Shown here piece after piece: positions 24,134 through 33,953 of a stretch of 60,567 nt of DNA (within the stretch, counting starts at the first letter, position 1; every line of letters starts with the position of its first letter). The notes under the pieces are model-generated. The model worked only from the letters and a program-made list of their open reading frames with translations, searched no databases and was not told the origin of the DNA. The stretch covers positions 1-60,567 of the forward strand of contig NZ_BAAAFH010000002.1 of assembly GCF_039523435.1 (NCBI RefSeq), written 5' to 3'. The translations under genes and the position numbers were made by a program. The DNA comes from Wandonia haliotis. GTDB lineage: Bacteria > Bacteroidota > Bacteroidia > Flavobacteriales_D > Crocinitomicaceae.

Positions 24134-26617
24134 TTAGACCGGATCAACATCAATACTTATACGAACCGATTTGTTTACAGGGCTAGAGTAGAACTGGTTA
24201 ATGATTTCCTGAAGTCTTCCTTTAATTTTTTTGTGAGAAGCTTCACGCTCCATTTTAATGCGTATTATTTTGATATACGAGTTTTGTATTTTACGGACTA
24301 AAGGATATTCCGGACCAATAATTCGGCTTCCGAATACGGCTTTTAATTGCTGTGCCAGATCGGCAGCAGATCCCTCCAATTGTTGTTCTGACTTGTGTTT
24401 TAGAGTAAGATAAATCAGCTTGGTATAGGGAGGATACCCAAAGTTTTTTCGTTCGATAAGTTCCTGTTTATACATGGTAACATAATCATGGTGCATAACT
24501 TGCTGTATAATCCAGTGCTCGGGAGTTCCGGTTTGAATAATTACTTTACCTCTTTTATTCCTGCGTCCCGCTCGCCCTGCTACCTGAGACATAAGTTGAA
24601 AGCTGCGTTCAAAAGAACGAAAATCAGGGTAGCGCAACATCATATCCGCATCAAGAATCCCAACAAGAGAAACATTATCAAAGTCAAGCCCTTTTGTCAC
24701 CATCTGTGTACCTACAAGTACGTCAACTTCTTTTTTTCCAAATTGTTCCAGAATTTTCTGGTATCCGTCTTTGGAACGTGTAGAATCAAGATCCAATCGG
24801 CTGATTGTAACTCCGGGAAGAAGAAGGGACAATTCATCTTCAACCTTTTCTGTACCAAACCCATGCATGTGTAACCGGTTACTCCCGCAATTGGAGCACG
24901 TCCCCACCGGAGGAATTGTGTAACTACAGTAATGACACTTCAGCATATTGGAGTGCTTGTGATAGGTCAGAGATACGTCGCAATTTTTACATTTTGGCGA
25001 CCAGTTACAGACTTCACAAATCCATATTGGTGTATAACCTCTCCGGTTCTGAAAAAGAATAATTTGCTCTTTATTATCCAGTGCTGTTTTCATTTCTTCC
25101 AGCAGAAAAGAACTGAATAGCGAGTGCATGGTTTTCCGCCGCCGCTCTTTTTTCAGATCGGCACATTGAATTTCGGGCATTTGAATTCCTCCGAAACGCT
25201 TTGAAAGTTCTACAAAGCCGTACTTTCCTTCTTGGGCATTGAAATAGGTTTCTATGGAAGGTGTGGCAGTACCGAGTAATGTTTTAGCACCATGTAAGTG
25301 ACTTAGAACAATAGAGACATCTCTTGCGTGATAACGGGGAGACGGGTCATATTGCTTAAATGTATTTTCATGTTCCTCGTCAACAATAATAAGACCTAAT
25401 GATTTGAATGGTAAGAATACACTGGATCTCGCACCCAAAATGATCCTGAATTTCGTCGGATCATCCCGAAGTACTGAATTCCATATTTCAACCCGTTCAT
25501 TCTGATTGAATTTGGAGTGATATACACCGATCAGATCACCAAAATAAGCGGAAAGACGATCAATTAACTGGGTGGTAAGAGCGATTTCAGGGAGAAGGAA
25601 AAGAACCTGACGTCCTTGTGCCAGTTGTTCTTGAATCAGTTCAACATAAATCTCTGTTTTTCCCGAACCGGTGACTCCGTGTAAGAGACAAACGTCTTTT
25701 TCCTGAAAGTTTTCTCTGATTTGTTGAAGTGCTGTCGTTTGCTCGGGTGATAATTCTTTAGTTTCTGTCAGGGTTGTATCCTCCGAATTCAAACGGGAAA
25801 TTTCGAGGCGTAGACTTTCGAGAATGCCGTTTTTTTCGAGTGTATTTAAAGCGGATAATGAAGCACCGGCATCCACAAGTTCACTTCTACGAACTGGAGA
25901 TGCAGTATTTTGAGCAAAACCTCCGGCTTTCAGGTAATGCATGAGGGCTTCAAATTGTTTTTTCTTACGTCCATCCTGTTCCAGCTCATTTACCAGTTCT
26001 GAAAGCACTTCTTCCTGCGAAAATTGACTGTTAAGTTGAACAAAAGTTGCTGTTTTTGGAGTGTATTTATAGCGCATCTCTTCAACCGACATGACAATCC
26101 GTCTGTCAATGAGCTTTTTGATCAATGCATGAACAGATTTTTGTTGGAGAATCTGAGAGATTTCTTTCAGGTCTAACGTATCCTGAACATCAAGAGCTTC
26201 AACAATCAGATATTCTTTATCGTTGAGTTCATCATAGTTTCTGTCAAAGTCAGGGTGAAGAACAATTTTTGTCTCACTGGCAAGCTTAAAGTTGCCGGGG
26301 AGTGCCGCATTCATTACATCTCCGATGGGAGCCATGTAGTATTCCGAAATCCATTTCCAGAGCTTGAGTTGTTTTCCCGTAATAATAGGAGACTCATCCA
26401 AAACATGCTCAATGTACTTTGCCTGATATTCTTTGGGGATTTCTTCATGTACACGGACTACAATTCCCGTGTATAATTTAGATTTTCCAAAGGGAACAAC
26501 TACTCTGACGCCATTTTTTATCGTGTCATTCAGTTCGAAAGGGACGCGATATGTGAATGTCAGGTCAACCGCCAGCGGAAGAATAATATCTGCAAAAAAA
26601 GTTTTTCTTTCGGACAT
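24134..26617 (-). CDS. priA: Primosomal protein N' (PriA), replication restart helicase
   Basis: 827 aa. N-terminal 3' DNA-binding domain (FADIILPLAVDLTFTYRVP), helicase core with Walker A GVTGSGKTE and DEEH in VDEEHENTFKQ, then the zinc-binding block with four CxxC pairs (CEVC, CKNC, CHYC, CSNC), and helicase motifs GTQMVTKGLDFDNV and QVAGRAGR. It recognises stalled forks and D-loops and reloads the replicative helicase. Promoter-like TATCTTTA lies just upstream on the minus strand; the gene stands alone. Confidence 0.97.
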   Translation of the reverse strand: MSERKTFFADIILPLAVDLTFTYRVPFELNDTIKNGVRVVVPFGKSKLYTGIVVRVHEEIPKEYQAKYIEHVLDESPIITGKQLKLWKWISEYYMAPIGDVMNAALPGNFKLASETKIVLHPDFDRNYDELNDKEYLIVEALDVQDTLDLKEISQILQQKSVHALIKKLIDRRIVMSVEEMRYKYTPKTATFVQLNSQFSQEEVLSELVNELEQDGRKKKQFEALMHYLKAGGFAQNTASPVRRSELVDAGASLSALNTLEKNGILESLRLEISRLNSEDTTLTETKELSPEQTTALQQIRENFQEKDVCLLHGVTGSGKTEIYVELIQEQLAQGRQVLFLLPEIALTTQLIDRLSAYFGDLIGVYHSKFNQNERVEIWNSVLRDDPTKFRIILGARSSVFLPFKSLGLIIVDEEHENTFKQYDPSPRYHARDVSIVLSHLHGAKTLLGTATPSIETYFNAQEGKYGFVELSKRFGGIQMPEIQCADLKKERRRKTMHSLFSSFLLEEMKTALDNKEQIILFQNRRGYTPIWICEVCNWSPKCKNCDVSLTYHKHSNMLKCHYCSYTIPPVGTCSNCGSNRLHMHGFGTEKVEDELSLLLPGVTISRLDLDSTRSKDGYQKILEQFGKKEVDVLVGTQMVTKGLDFDNVSLVGILDADMMLRYPDFRSFERSFQLMSQVAGRAGRRNKRGKVIIQTGTPEHWIIQQVMHHDYVTMYKQELIERKNFGYPPYTKLIYLTLKHKSEQQLEGSAADLAQQLKAVFGSRIIGPEYPLVRKIQNSYIKIIRIKMEREASHKKIKGRLQEIINQFYSSPVNKSVRISIDVDPV

Positions 26618-26671
26618 GGATGTAAAGATACCAAAAAGGAAACGTGAAGAAGAGATTGATTTTTATAAAAA

Positions 26672-26698
26672 AAGCCTGCTCTTTTTAAGGGCAGGCTT
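26672..26698 (-). terminator. Terminator of the minus-strand lipoprotein gene
   Basis: 8-bp stem (AAGCCTGC at 26672-26679 with GCAGGCTT at 26691-26698) followed on the minus strand by a run of seven T. It lies 22 nt after the lipoprotein stop and prevents read-through into priA. Confidence 0.75.
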
Positions 26699-26720
26699 CA
26701 TACATAATATAGTATTCAGC

Positions 26721-27815
26721 TTACTGACATCGGAATGACATCGGATTCAGCGGATTGTTATCAATGGGATGATTCGAACAGAAATCCAGCTCATACGTGT
26801 ACGGACCTTCACACAATTCACGCATTGAATTCTGATCCAGCGTACGGTAATTGCCGTTCACAAATAGTTTATCAAATCGGTGGGTATAACGAGCTGAGAA
26901 TAAACCTATCGCCCCTTCCAGATTCGTATACGTTGGTTTGCTCTGCGCCAATGACGACGAAGGCTGTGATGCCAACATATAATTGGTTAAGTCTTCAGCT
27001 CCGGCGGTAAGAATAATCTCTACTTTTGTGTGCAAACGACGTTCTACAGACGGGTCAATTGGAATACGGTCACGCACCATTTGGAAGAATTGTTCTCCGG
27101 GAACAGAAACACTAATAGTTCCTCCCGTATAATTCTCACCACTTAACTCAGAAAGATTCCAGGTAAACGATTTGGACGTTGGAATACCTCCGGTGTATTC
27201 ATCCCAATGAAAAACAAACTTAACATTGTAGCGTGAGTTTCTTCCTCCGCTTCCGGAAGCAGTTGTCCAAATAATTGGGATTCCTTTATAGTCTCCCGGT
27301 TGTGCACCGCGTAAGGCAAATGTTGTTTGTTGAATGGGAGATTGAATAGTTACGTTACTTACCACTCTGGTTTGTCCTTTAACGATATGCTCTCCATTGT
27401 TGATGTTGGCTTCCAGACGATAAATTGCATCAGGATATAATGTATCAGCATAGAAGTAATACAATTTATGTTGCGGTGCATAGAAAGCTCCATTTTCACT
27501 CTTATTCTCCAGAATAGTATCGCGAAGAGGCCATTCATTCTGTATAGATCCATTTATTACTTCTACTACTTTTGCATCAACCTGATCAAAATAGCTGGAA
27601 TCAGCTACTTTGGCAAAATCATAGGCATTTCCTTGTCCCAGGAATGTTTTATTAATGCGGATGTACTGAAACTTCTCTCCTTGATCCAGAAGACCAAAAA
27701 TAATAGGAGTTACCTGGTAGTCTGTTGTGACATCAAATTCAGATTTACACCCTGTCACCAGTAGGAATGTAGCTATACCGGACAAAGCTAGAAATGAATG
27801 TTTTAGTTTTTTCAT
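26721..27815 (-). CDS. Hypothetical lipoprotein, beta-rich
   Basis: 364 aa from the ATG at 27815. The longer frame to 27983 is rejected because a perfect lipoprotein signal (KKLKHSFLALSGIATFLLVTGCK) begins here and a promoter-like TACATTTG stands just upstream. The mature protein has beta-rich, Ig-like or DUF4249-like composition: VTPIIFGLLDQGEKFQYIRINKTF early, GQTRVVSNVTIQSP in the middle, and SARYTHRFDKLFVN near the end. DUF4249 is the closest family I can think of, but the match is weak. A cell-envelope role is inferred. It is monocistronic with its own terminator. Confidence 0.7.
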   Translation of the reverse strand: MKKLKHSFLALSGIATFLLVTGCKSEFDVTTDYQVTPIIFGLLDQGEKFQYIRINKTFLGQGNAYDFAKVADSSYFDQVDAKVVEVINGSIQNEWPLRDTILENKSENGAFYAPQHKLYYFYADTLYPDAIYRLEANINNGEHIVKGQTRVVSNVTIQSPIQQTTFALRGAQPGDYKGIPIIWTTASGSGGRNSRYNVKFVFHWDEYTGGIPTSKSFTWNLSELSGENYTGGTISVSVPGEQFFQMVRDRIPIDPSVERRLHTKVEIILTAGAEDLTNYMLASQPSSSLAQSKPTYTNLEGAIGLFSARYTHRFDKLFVNGNYRTLDQNSMRELCEGPYTYELDFCSNHPIDNNPLNPMSFRCQ

Positions 27816-27833
27816 GATTTTAACAATAGAACC

Positions 27834-27841
27834 CAAATGTA
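27834..27841 (-). promoter_or_regulatory. -7 element TACATTTG for the lipoprotein gene
   Basis: Exact match to TAnnTTTG on the minus strand, 18 nt upstream of the ATG at 27815. It supports that ATG over the farther upstream start. Confidence 0.5.
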
Positions 27842-27891
27842 TGTAAAAATATTGAAAGTAGACGAGAGGAAGAATCAACGGATTGTACCGT

Positions 27892-28422
27892 TTAATCAAT
27901 TGACGGGTAAGTAAGTCGCTTTGCCAGAAGAAAACGCTGCTTATAATATGGCGTTTGGTACTCATCAATTCGAACACCACCACTTACGGAGGCATGGATC
28001 ATTTTAAAACCGCCGGAATTTTTCTCGATTACCAGCCCTACATGCCCGACTGTTTTGACAGAAACTCGTCTTCCCGTAAAGAAAACAAGGTCTCCGGGCT
28101 CAATATCATGTAGGGGAATTTTTTCTCCTGACCGGGCTATTTCTCTTGAAGATCGTGCCAGATCAATTCCGAATTTTCTATGGATGTAGTTAATGAAGCC
28201 ACTACAATCGAATCCGGAGGGAGAGCTGCCTGAGTAACGATAAGGAGTACCCTGAAATGAATAGGCATAATCAATGATCGAGTCTGTTGTGCACCATCGT
28301 GCCATAAGGGAGGATTCGTCGGAGGGAATACTGTCTTTTACCACCATAAGTGTATCATTTCCCGCAAAAAGTATCCCGGAGAAAAGCTGAAAACAAAAAC
28401 TTAAAACGATAAATAGCTTCAT
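27892..28422 (-). CDS. NlpC/P60-family cell wall hydrolase
   Basis: 176 aa from ATG 28422, where a signal peptide begins (KLFIVLSFCFQLFSGILFAG); the frame is open to 28464. The C-terminal NlpC/P60 domain shows the catalytic Cys in GFDCSGFINY, the region EPGDLVFFTGR, the His in GHVGLVIE and the third residue in MIHASVSGGVRI. C40 peptidases cut peptide bridges of peptidoglycan in the periplasm. The gene diverges from the MerR regulator gene, with 59 nt between the start codons. Confidence 0.9.
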   Translation of the reverse strand: MKLFIVLSFCFQLFSGILFAGNDTLMVVKDSIPSDESSLMARWCTTDSIIDYAYSFQGTPYRYSGSSPSGFDCSGFINYIHRKFGIDLARSSREIARSGEKIPLHDIEPGDLVFFTGRRVSVKTVGHVGLVIEKNSGGFKMIHASVSGGVRIDEYQTPYYKQRFLLAKRLTYPSID

Positions 28423-28481
28423 TTTTTTAATTTCCGCACCGAATTTATGACTATTTTCGTTCATAACAAGTGTTTTTCGGT

Positions 28482-28832
28482 ATGAAGCGGATTAATTATG
28501 AAAAACTTAACAAATTATATTATTCTATCGGTGAGGTAGCCGAAATGTTTGATGTAAATACTTCATTGATTCGTTTTTGGGAAAAAGAATTTACTGTTCT
28601 GAAACCGAAAAAAAACACCAAAGGAAATCGTCAATTTACTCCGAAAGACATCGCTGCTATCGAAAAGATCTATGTGCTTGTGAAGGAAAAAGGGTTCACA
28701 TTAGAAGGAGCAAAGAAGGCGATGAAAAAATCAAGTGGAATAGATCCTTTGGAACAAGAAACACCTTCGGTTGATAACGTGATCAGTCGATTAGAACAAA
28801 TCCGCGAAAAATTAATCCGATTGAAAAAGTAA
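28482..28832 (+). CDS. MerR-family transcriptional regulator
   Basis: 116 aa from ATG 28482 (a GTG at 28470 is in frame but less likely). The N-terminal winged helix-turn-helix reads YYSIGEVAEMFDVNTSLIRFWEKEF, the MerR signature; RQFTPKDIAAIEKIYVLVKEKGFTLEGAKKAM continues the DNA-binding and dimer helix. The short C-terminal part is a coiled helix without Cys or an effector domain. Similar small MerR proteins of Bacteroidota are widespread; their ligands are not known. It is divergent to the NlpC/P60 gene, which it could control. Confidence 0.88.
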   Translation: MKRINYEKLNKLYYSIGEVAEMFDVNTSLIRFWEKEFTVLKPKKNTKGNRQFTPKDIAAIEKIYVLVKEKGFTLEGAKKAMKKSSGIDPLEQETPSVDNVISRLEQIREKLIRLKK

Positions 28833-28856
28833 ATGCGACTGATGATCAGCCGCATT
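28832..28856. terminator. Hairpin between convergent MerR and WG-repeat genes
   Basis: Near-perfect inverted repeat with 12-nt arms (28832-28843 and 28845-28856, one mismatch) starting at the MerR stop and ending 10 nt before the other stop. On the minus strand a T-rich run follows. It can serve both genes. Confidence 0.5.
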
Positions 28857-28865
28857 CATGGTGAT

Positions 28866-29915
28866 TTACTGTATTCGAATTACTTTTTTCATGTTTAAAA
28901 ATTGGGGAGGACATATCCAATTTCCTTTTTTATCAATAATACCCCATTTTCCGTTACTTTTTACCGAAGCATATTCACAGTTAAATTCATGTGTACTTTC
29001 AAATTGAGCAGGGATAGCCCATTCTCCTTTTTCATTGATGAAACCAACCAGTCCCTCTGTAGTTTTTGCATACGCGAGTCCGTTTGAGAAATCACCGCAA
29101 GATTTTACGTTTTCGGGTGTTATCAGTTTACCGTCAGGTTGTACATAGGACCAGTTTGCTCCCTGTTTAACACGGGCTAGTTTACTCTCTACACTAAACT
29201 CATGAGCTGCATCAAATAAAGGTTGAATCACCCATTCGCCCTTTTTATTGATAAACCCTACTTTTCCCTCTTCTGTTTTTGCCCAGGCAAGTCCAGCGGA
29301 AAAGTCTCCGGCAGATTTGAATGATGGTGCGATGTGTACCTTACCTTTTTCATTGAGAAATCCAACCTTTCCATCCTCTAATCGAAAGGCGGCTAATCCT
29401 TCTGAGAAAGCCTTGATAGTAGCTGCTTGCACAGAATTGATGCGCGTTGTATCTCCGGATTTAGTAAGAATGAAATGATCCGTTCCCAGGGTAGCTACAG
29501 CGTAACCTTCTGTAAAACGGGTTACTTTATCATATTGAGGTGCAATAACGATTTTACCTTGTTCGTCAATAAATCCCCATTTTTTAGAATAGGAAACTGC
29601 CGCCAGACCGTCCGAATAACCTTTTAGGCCAAGTCCGAATAGGTTCATAAGTACAAAACCACTTCGTTCAGGTGTAATCGAAGCTCCGTCTTTTCGGATA
29701 AAGGTGTGTTCTCTTGTTTTAGGATCGTATACAGGGGCTGTTCCGTTTTCTGAGAATTCAAAACATTTTTTGAATTGAGGAGCGATAAGAAGCTCTCCTT
29801 TTTCATTTGCATATCCCCAAAGTTTTGAATTTTCAGGGAGAACCTGCACTCTGTATTCTTGTGCTGAAACCGTTGAAAATAGAAAAACGGTAAGAATGAT
29901 GAAAAGGTTTTTCAT
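28866..29915 (-). CDS. WG-repeat protein, exported
   Basis: 349 aa with a signal peptide (LFIILTVFLFSTVSAQ) and at least seven WG-type repeats of the form WGYANEKGELLIAPQF, WGFIDEQGKIVIAPQY, VGFLNEKGKVHIAPSF, VGFINKKGEWVIQPLF, WSYVQPDGKLI, VGFINEKGEWAIPAQF and WGIIDKKGNW. The repeats make a beta-structure of unknown function, common in cell-surface and cytoplasmic proteins of Bacteroidota. The gene is monocistronic: a TAAATTTG element lies just upstream at 29929 and a shared hairpin downstream. Confidence 0.9.
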   Translation of the reverse strand: MKNLFIILTVFLFSTVSAQEYRVQVLPENSKLWGYANEKGELLIAPQFKKCFEFSENGTAPVYDPKTREHTFIRKDGASITPERSGFVLMNLFGLGLKGYSDGLAAVSYSKKWGFIDEQGKIVIAPQYDKVTRFTEGYAVATLGTDHFILTKSGDTTRINSVQAATIKAFSEGLAAFRLEDGKVGFLNEKGKVHIAPSFKSAGDFSAGLAWAKTEEGKVGFINKKGEWVIQPLFDAAHEFSVESKLARVKQGANWSYVQPDGKLITPENVKSCGDFSNGLAYAKTTEGLVGFINEKGEWAIPAQFESTHEFNCEYASVKSNGKWGIIDKKGNWICPPQFLNMKKVIRIQ

Positions 29916-29928
29916 GGTGTTTTTTTAT

Positions 29929-29936
29929 CAAATTTA
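29929..29936 (-). promoter_or_regulatory. -7 element TAAATTTG for the WG-repeat gene
   Basis: Exact match to TAnnTTTG on the minus strand, about 14 nt before the ATG. Its upstream half lies next to the terminator of the neighbouring gene. Confidence 0.5.
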
Positions 29937-29952
29937 CAAAATATACCAAATA

Positions 29953-29980
29953 AAGAAGGGCCTCATCTGAAGCCCTTCTT
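29953..29980 (-). terminator. Terminator of the T9SS type B giant gene
   Basis: 9-bp stem (29953-29961 with 29972-29980) 24 nt after the stop at 30005, with T-rich sequence following on the minus strand. Confidence 0.65.
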
Positions 29981-30004
29981 ATTATATATTATTTAGGTTA
30001 CCAT

Positions 30005-33000
30005 TTATTTTTTGTACACCAGGTGGAGATACGTATTTCCTTTTATCTCTTGTCCGTCCATATCAATGATAACATATTGACAGAAATAAACACCTTCTGC
30101 ACAGAGTTGCCCTGATGATTGGTCTTTACCGGTCCATCCATCCTGCGGATTTACATCTGTTATGCGTCCGACAGTATTTCCCCAACGGTTCATAATGGTA
30201 GCATCAAAAGAAGCTGCATTTTGAAGATTGAAGTGATAGGTATCATTGATTCCGTCACCATTTGGAGTAAATACATTGGGGATCACGTACGACAACGGTG
30301 CAAAAAGAGCTACTTCGATGGAAGAATTATAAACATCACTACATCCGTTCGCATTGGTGACAATCAGCGTAACAGTATAAGTTCCGGCGTCAGTATATTC
30401 AGAAGTCAAACTTGCATCAGATGAATTACTGGTTTCTCCGTTTCCAAAATCCCAGTTATAATCCGTAGCTCCTGAGGAAGTATTGTCAAAAGTAACGACA
30501 AGAGGGGCGATACCTTCTGAAGGAGAAGCTGTGAAAGACGCTTCGGGATTAGCATCAACAACAATCGTTACCTGGTCGGTATTAGAGCAACCGTTAGCAT
30601 CTGTCCCGGTAACTGTATACGTAACACTTCCGGGTGGTTGTACAAATGCCTGTCCATCCTGAACACCATTGTCCCACGAATAAGAGACAGCACCCGACCC
30701 TGAAAGTATAATATCACTTCCTTCACAATACGTTTGGTCATTTCCGGCATCAACAACAGGTAAATTATTTACAGTTACGGTAATTTGAACAGGACTGGAA
30801 GTACATCCTCCGAACTGTTCTGTAACATAATAGGTGTGTACTCCCACTGCAGAAGATGGGGTGAAAGTAGTTCCGGTAGCAATACTTGTTGTCAGAGAAG
30901 GATCATCGTACCAGTCCAATTGACCTCCGGCTGAAGCAGTAGCAGTCAAATCTGTTACATTATCTCCCAAACAATAGCTGGTTGTACCTGTTACGGAAGG
31001 AGCAGGTGCAGGATTGATTGTTATAAGGAATGTTTCCGGTGTTCCCTGACAGCCGTTTACATCCGGTGTAACTTCAATTTGTCCTGATATAGGTGTGTTA
31101 CCGGTATTTGTTCCGGTAAAATCAGCAATGTTTCCATTTCCTGAAGTTCCCAACCCTATTGCTGCATTTGTATTCGTCCAGCTGAATGTTGTTCCGGGTA
31201 GCGATCCGCTAAAATCGGGAACATCTACAAGACCATTTGCACAAACGGTAATGTCTGAAACCGGGTTGACATCAGGAGCAGGACTGACTGTAACAGATAT
31301 AATTCCTGATGAAGTCCCGCTACAGTTCTGGTCATCAACGGAGAGTATTTCATAAGTACCTGCTCCGGAAGGCGAGTATGTATAAGGGGATGAATTGATA
31401 GTTATAGTTTGGGTATTACTTCCGTCAGTTAGTTGGATGTCCCAGGGACCGGTTCCCGTTAAATTGATCGTAAGATCGGGTAGGGGATCTCCCTGGCAAG
31501 CCGTTCCTCCTCCTGACAGGGTTGCGGTAGGAGCCGGAAGAATGGTTACCGGACTCGAATGATTTGCTGCCGGACAGGCACCAGAAGCAGCAATATCGTT
31601 AGTTACAGTATAGGTTCCGGGTAATGAGTTTTGTAAATCAATTTCTCCGGTACTGGCATCAATGGAAAGATCCGTGGAAGATGCGGTGTATTGTCCGCTG
31701 GAAGCACCCGGTACAAGTTGAGGTACAGGATTAGTTCCTCCGGCACAGAATGGTCCGGAATAAGAAAATGTAGCATCCGGAGCGTTGGTTATCGTAATGG
31801 ATTGTGAATGTGTTCCTGGACAGGGACCGTTAGTTGTAAAGGATATGGAATAGGTGCCTGGTCCTGTAGCGGCCATGTCGATTTCTCCTGTCGTAGGGTC
31901 AGCAAAAGTGACCCCTGTTCCCGTAAATGTACCTGAAACAGATGTACCATTTGTTATGACAGGGACTGGATTGGGTGATGATAGACAGATAGTGGATGGA
32001 GTGTATTGAAAATCTGCATTTTCACTTGGGTTTACCACAACTGAAGCAGAATTCGATACCTGGTTTCCACAGGCGTCGGTTACAATGGAGTAAACAGTTT
32101 GTGATCCGGATCCGGTGAAGTTGATTGAAGTAGAAGCTCCGGTTCCTACTGAGGGAGTTCCGGATGGATCCATACTCCATTCATACGTGTATGGAGCAAC
32201 TCCGTATTGAGCCGTTGTCGAAGCGGTTAGAGAACCTCCTTCACAGACTGTATTGTTGGATAGTGTTATCGGGTTGGTAGGCGATTGGTAATCAATAGTT
32301 TCTCCCTCTATAGTGATCGTCCATGGAGTGGCAGCGCCAATACAGCTGCTGTTACAACCTGTAGCTCCATAACAGGTACGGAAAAACTGCATTGTAAAGT
32401 TTGCGTTTTGCGGTGTACAGGATGGAGCAGGGAGACAACTCTGAAGGTCTGAAAAGATAGATATGTTTACACCGTCACAAGTTCCGGTTCCTATACTGTT
32501 ACAGAACCAGTAGTATCCTGCCTGGCTTGGACTTACACAAGATCCTGTTGCAAATCGGACAGCACCGTCTTCCATCCAGCAAAGTCCCGCTGCTGTATAA
32601 GAGAACGTCCATAAAACATCCGTTAATTGTGCATTAGCCGGAGTAGGAACAGTGAGGTTGTAATCACAGGAATTAGTGAATCCACAACTGGAATTATACA
32701 TTGATCCTGTAATGGATGCTTGTGCAAGACTATTGGAACTGGAAACAAGCGGGTCAATGATTAATTCTCCGTATTGTGCCAGTTTTTCTTCAATCCATGC
32801 GTCACTAACAGCAATTCGCAGATGGTTGCCATTTAGTTCGTATGGAACTTCAATCAATTCAGATTTTGCTGCATTTCTTGGGTAGAGAATAGGCTTTCCG
32901 ATTTCCAGAATAGAAGTCGAATTGCTTTTATACAATACACGATCGTTTGCAAAACTTTGACCAGGGAAAGATTCAAACTCAAGGTTACCGTTTCCACCAG

Positions 33001-33733
33001 AAAATTCGTCAGAGAAAATCAGTTTATCATAGTTGTTGAAAATATGTTCCTTTATAATGAAATTAGTTTTGACAGCTCCTCTCATTACAGCCATTTCAGC
33101 GTCAATACCCGGAAATACGGAATGTACACGAATTCCTTCCGATCCGACGGTGTAATTACTCCAATCTGCTGTAGCCAGTAATGTTTCGTCTCCGTTTACG
33201 ACTCCGAATAAGGACCAATTGTTAAATGTGATTTTTCCGGATGGAGTTTGAATAAAACTGTGTTCGGAATGAGAATCAAAGCCTACAGGATCTGTTTGTA
33301 GAGAGGCAATGTACTGACCGTTTCCGACATCTGCAATACGATGATCAATGGTTTGCCAGAACTTTCCGTTTTTCTGATGTAATTGACCCATTGCCTGTTG
33401 GATATAAAAAACACTGGTATCCTTTGTGCTAACAAAGTACCGGCTTTCAGAAGTTCTTTTTTCATAAATTTCTACACATTCTTCGCAGGGTGTGTTATAC
33501 GGGAGTTTTCCGAATTCAGGATGTGAATAATAGGTTTCTGAATTCAATACTTTCCATAATGGATTATGATTCTCAATGCGCTTTTCAAAAGAAGAAAAAT
33601 TGTATTCCTTTGATTGCATTCCTTCTTTAGCTTTTTGTTGTGCGGAAAGAGGTGCAACCCCTAAAAAAAGAAATGAACAAACAGAAAGCGTCGGTAATAT
33701 ATGTGCTTTAAAAGCAGAATAATTGATTCTCAT
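30005..33733 (-). CDS. Secreted multidomain Ig-like/PKD protein with T9SS type B sorting domain
   Basis: 1242 aa. Signal peptide (AHILPTLSVCSFLFLGVAPLSAQ), an N-terminal module of ~330 residues (FYIQQAMGQLHQKNGKFW, GIDAEMAVMRGAVKTNFI) that I do not name, a Cys-rich stretch near 380-500, then many Ig-like repeats with TISLS/GTYTV style strands and a PKD domain (FTASPSEGIAPLVVTFDN ... YNWDFGNG). The C-terminus is the gliding-motility-associated sorting domain: IPNVFTPNGDGIND, TIMNRWGNTVG, GWTGKDQSSGQ, GVYFCQYVI, LVYKK. T9SS moves such proteins to the cell surface. An adhesion or surface-layer role is inference. Confidence 0.9.
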   Translation of the reverse strand: MRINYSAFKAHILPTLSVCSFLFLGVAPLSAQQKAKEGMQSKEYNFSSFEKRIENHNPLWKVLNSETYYSHPEFGKLPYNTPCEECVEIYEKRTSESRYFVSTKDTSVFYIQQAMGQLHQKNGKFWQTIDHRIADVGNGQYIASLQTDPVGFDSHSEHSFIQTPSGKITFNNWSLFGVVNGDETLLATADWSNYTVGSEGIRVHSVFPGIDAEMAVMRGAVKTNFIIKEHIFNNYDKLIFSDEFSGGNGNLEFESFPGQSFANDRVLYKSNSTSILEIGKPILYPRNAAKSELIEVPYELNGNHLRIAVSDAWIEEKLAQYGELIIDPLVSSSNSLAQASITGSMYNSSCGFTNSCDYNLTVPTPANAQLTDVLWTFSYTAAGLCWMEDGAVRFATGSCVSPSQAGYYWFCNSIGTGTCDGVNISIFSDLQSCLPAPSCTPQNANFTMQFFRTCYGATGCNSSCIGAATPWTITIEGETIDYQSPTNPITLSNNTVCEGGSLTASTTAQYGVAPYTYEWSMDPSGTPSVGTGASTSINFTGSGSQTVYSIVTDACGNQVSNSASVVVNPSENADFQYTPSTICLSSPNPVPVITNGTSVSGTFTGTGVTFADPTTGEIDMAATGPGTYSISFTTNGPCPGTHSQSITITNAPDATFSYSGPFCAGGTNPVPQLVPGASSGQYTASSTDLSIDASTGEIDLQNSLPGTYTVTNDIAASGACPAANHSSPVTILPAPTATLSGGGTACQGDPLPDLTINLTGTGPWDIQLTDGSNTQTITINSSPYTYSPSGAGTYEILSVDDQNCSGTSSGIISVTVSPAPDVNPVSDITVCANGLVDVPDFSGSLPGTTFSWTNTNAAIGLGTSGNGNIADFTGTNTGNTPISGQIEVTPDVNGCQGTPETFLITINPAPAPSVTGTTSYCLGDNVTDLTATASAGGQLDWYDDPSLTTSIATGTTFTPSSAVGVHTYYVTEQFGGCTSSPVQITVTVNNLPVVDAGNDQTYCEGSDIILSGSGAVSYSWDNGVQDGQAFVQPPGSVTYTVTGTDANGCSNTDQVTIVVDANPEASFTASPSEGIAPLVVTFDNTSSGATDYNWDFGNGETSNSSDASLTSEYTDAGTYTVTLIVTNANGCSDVYNSSIEVALFAPLSYVIPNVFTPNGDGINDTYHFNLQNAASFDATIMNRWGNTVGRITDVNPQDGWTGKDQSSGQLCAEGVYFCQYVIIDMDGQEIKGNTYLHLVYKK

Positions 33734-33927
33734 AGTGTTTACAGTAATAGTTCTTAATCAAATCAGAGAGTAGATAACTCTCACTCAATTCAGACGATAA
33801 ACATACTTCTTTCGTTGCATATAGAGGGCTGGAAACAATAAATAAATATGAAAGTAATTGATTTGTAAATAGTAATGGCAGAACTACGGTACGGCAGAAA
33901 AGTGTTTTATCGGTTCAACATTCTTAT
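33734..33927. other. Divergent intergenic region between the T9SS giant and valS
   Basis: 194 nt. A short hairpin (33766-33771 with 33777-33782) lies in the likely 5' leader of the minus-strand gene. The right end holds the valS promoter. Nothing else was recognised. Confidence 0.45.
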
Positions 33928-33935
33928 TAACTTTG
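33928..33935 (+). promoter_or_regulatory. -7 element TAACTTTG for valS
   Basis: Exact match to TAnnTTTG, 18 nt before the ATG at 33954. It overlaps the in-frame TTG at 33933, which rules that codon out as the start. The leader would be only about 12 nt. Confidence 0.6.
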
Positions 33936-33953
33936 CATCCTAAATTTTTTAAA

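Noticed and set aside
26721..27815. Firm DUF4249 assignment for the lipoprotein
   Set aside because: Only general beta-rich layout agrees; the conserved N-terminal motif is not clear.
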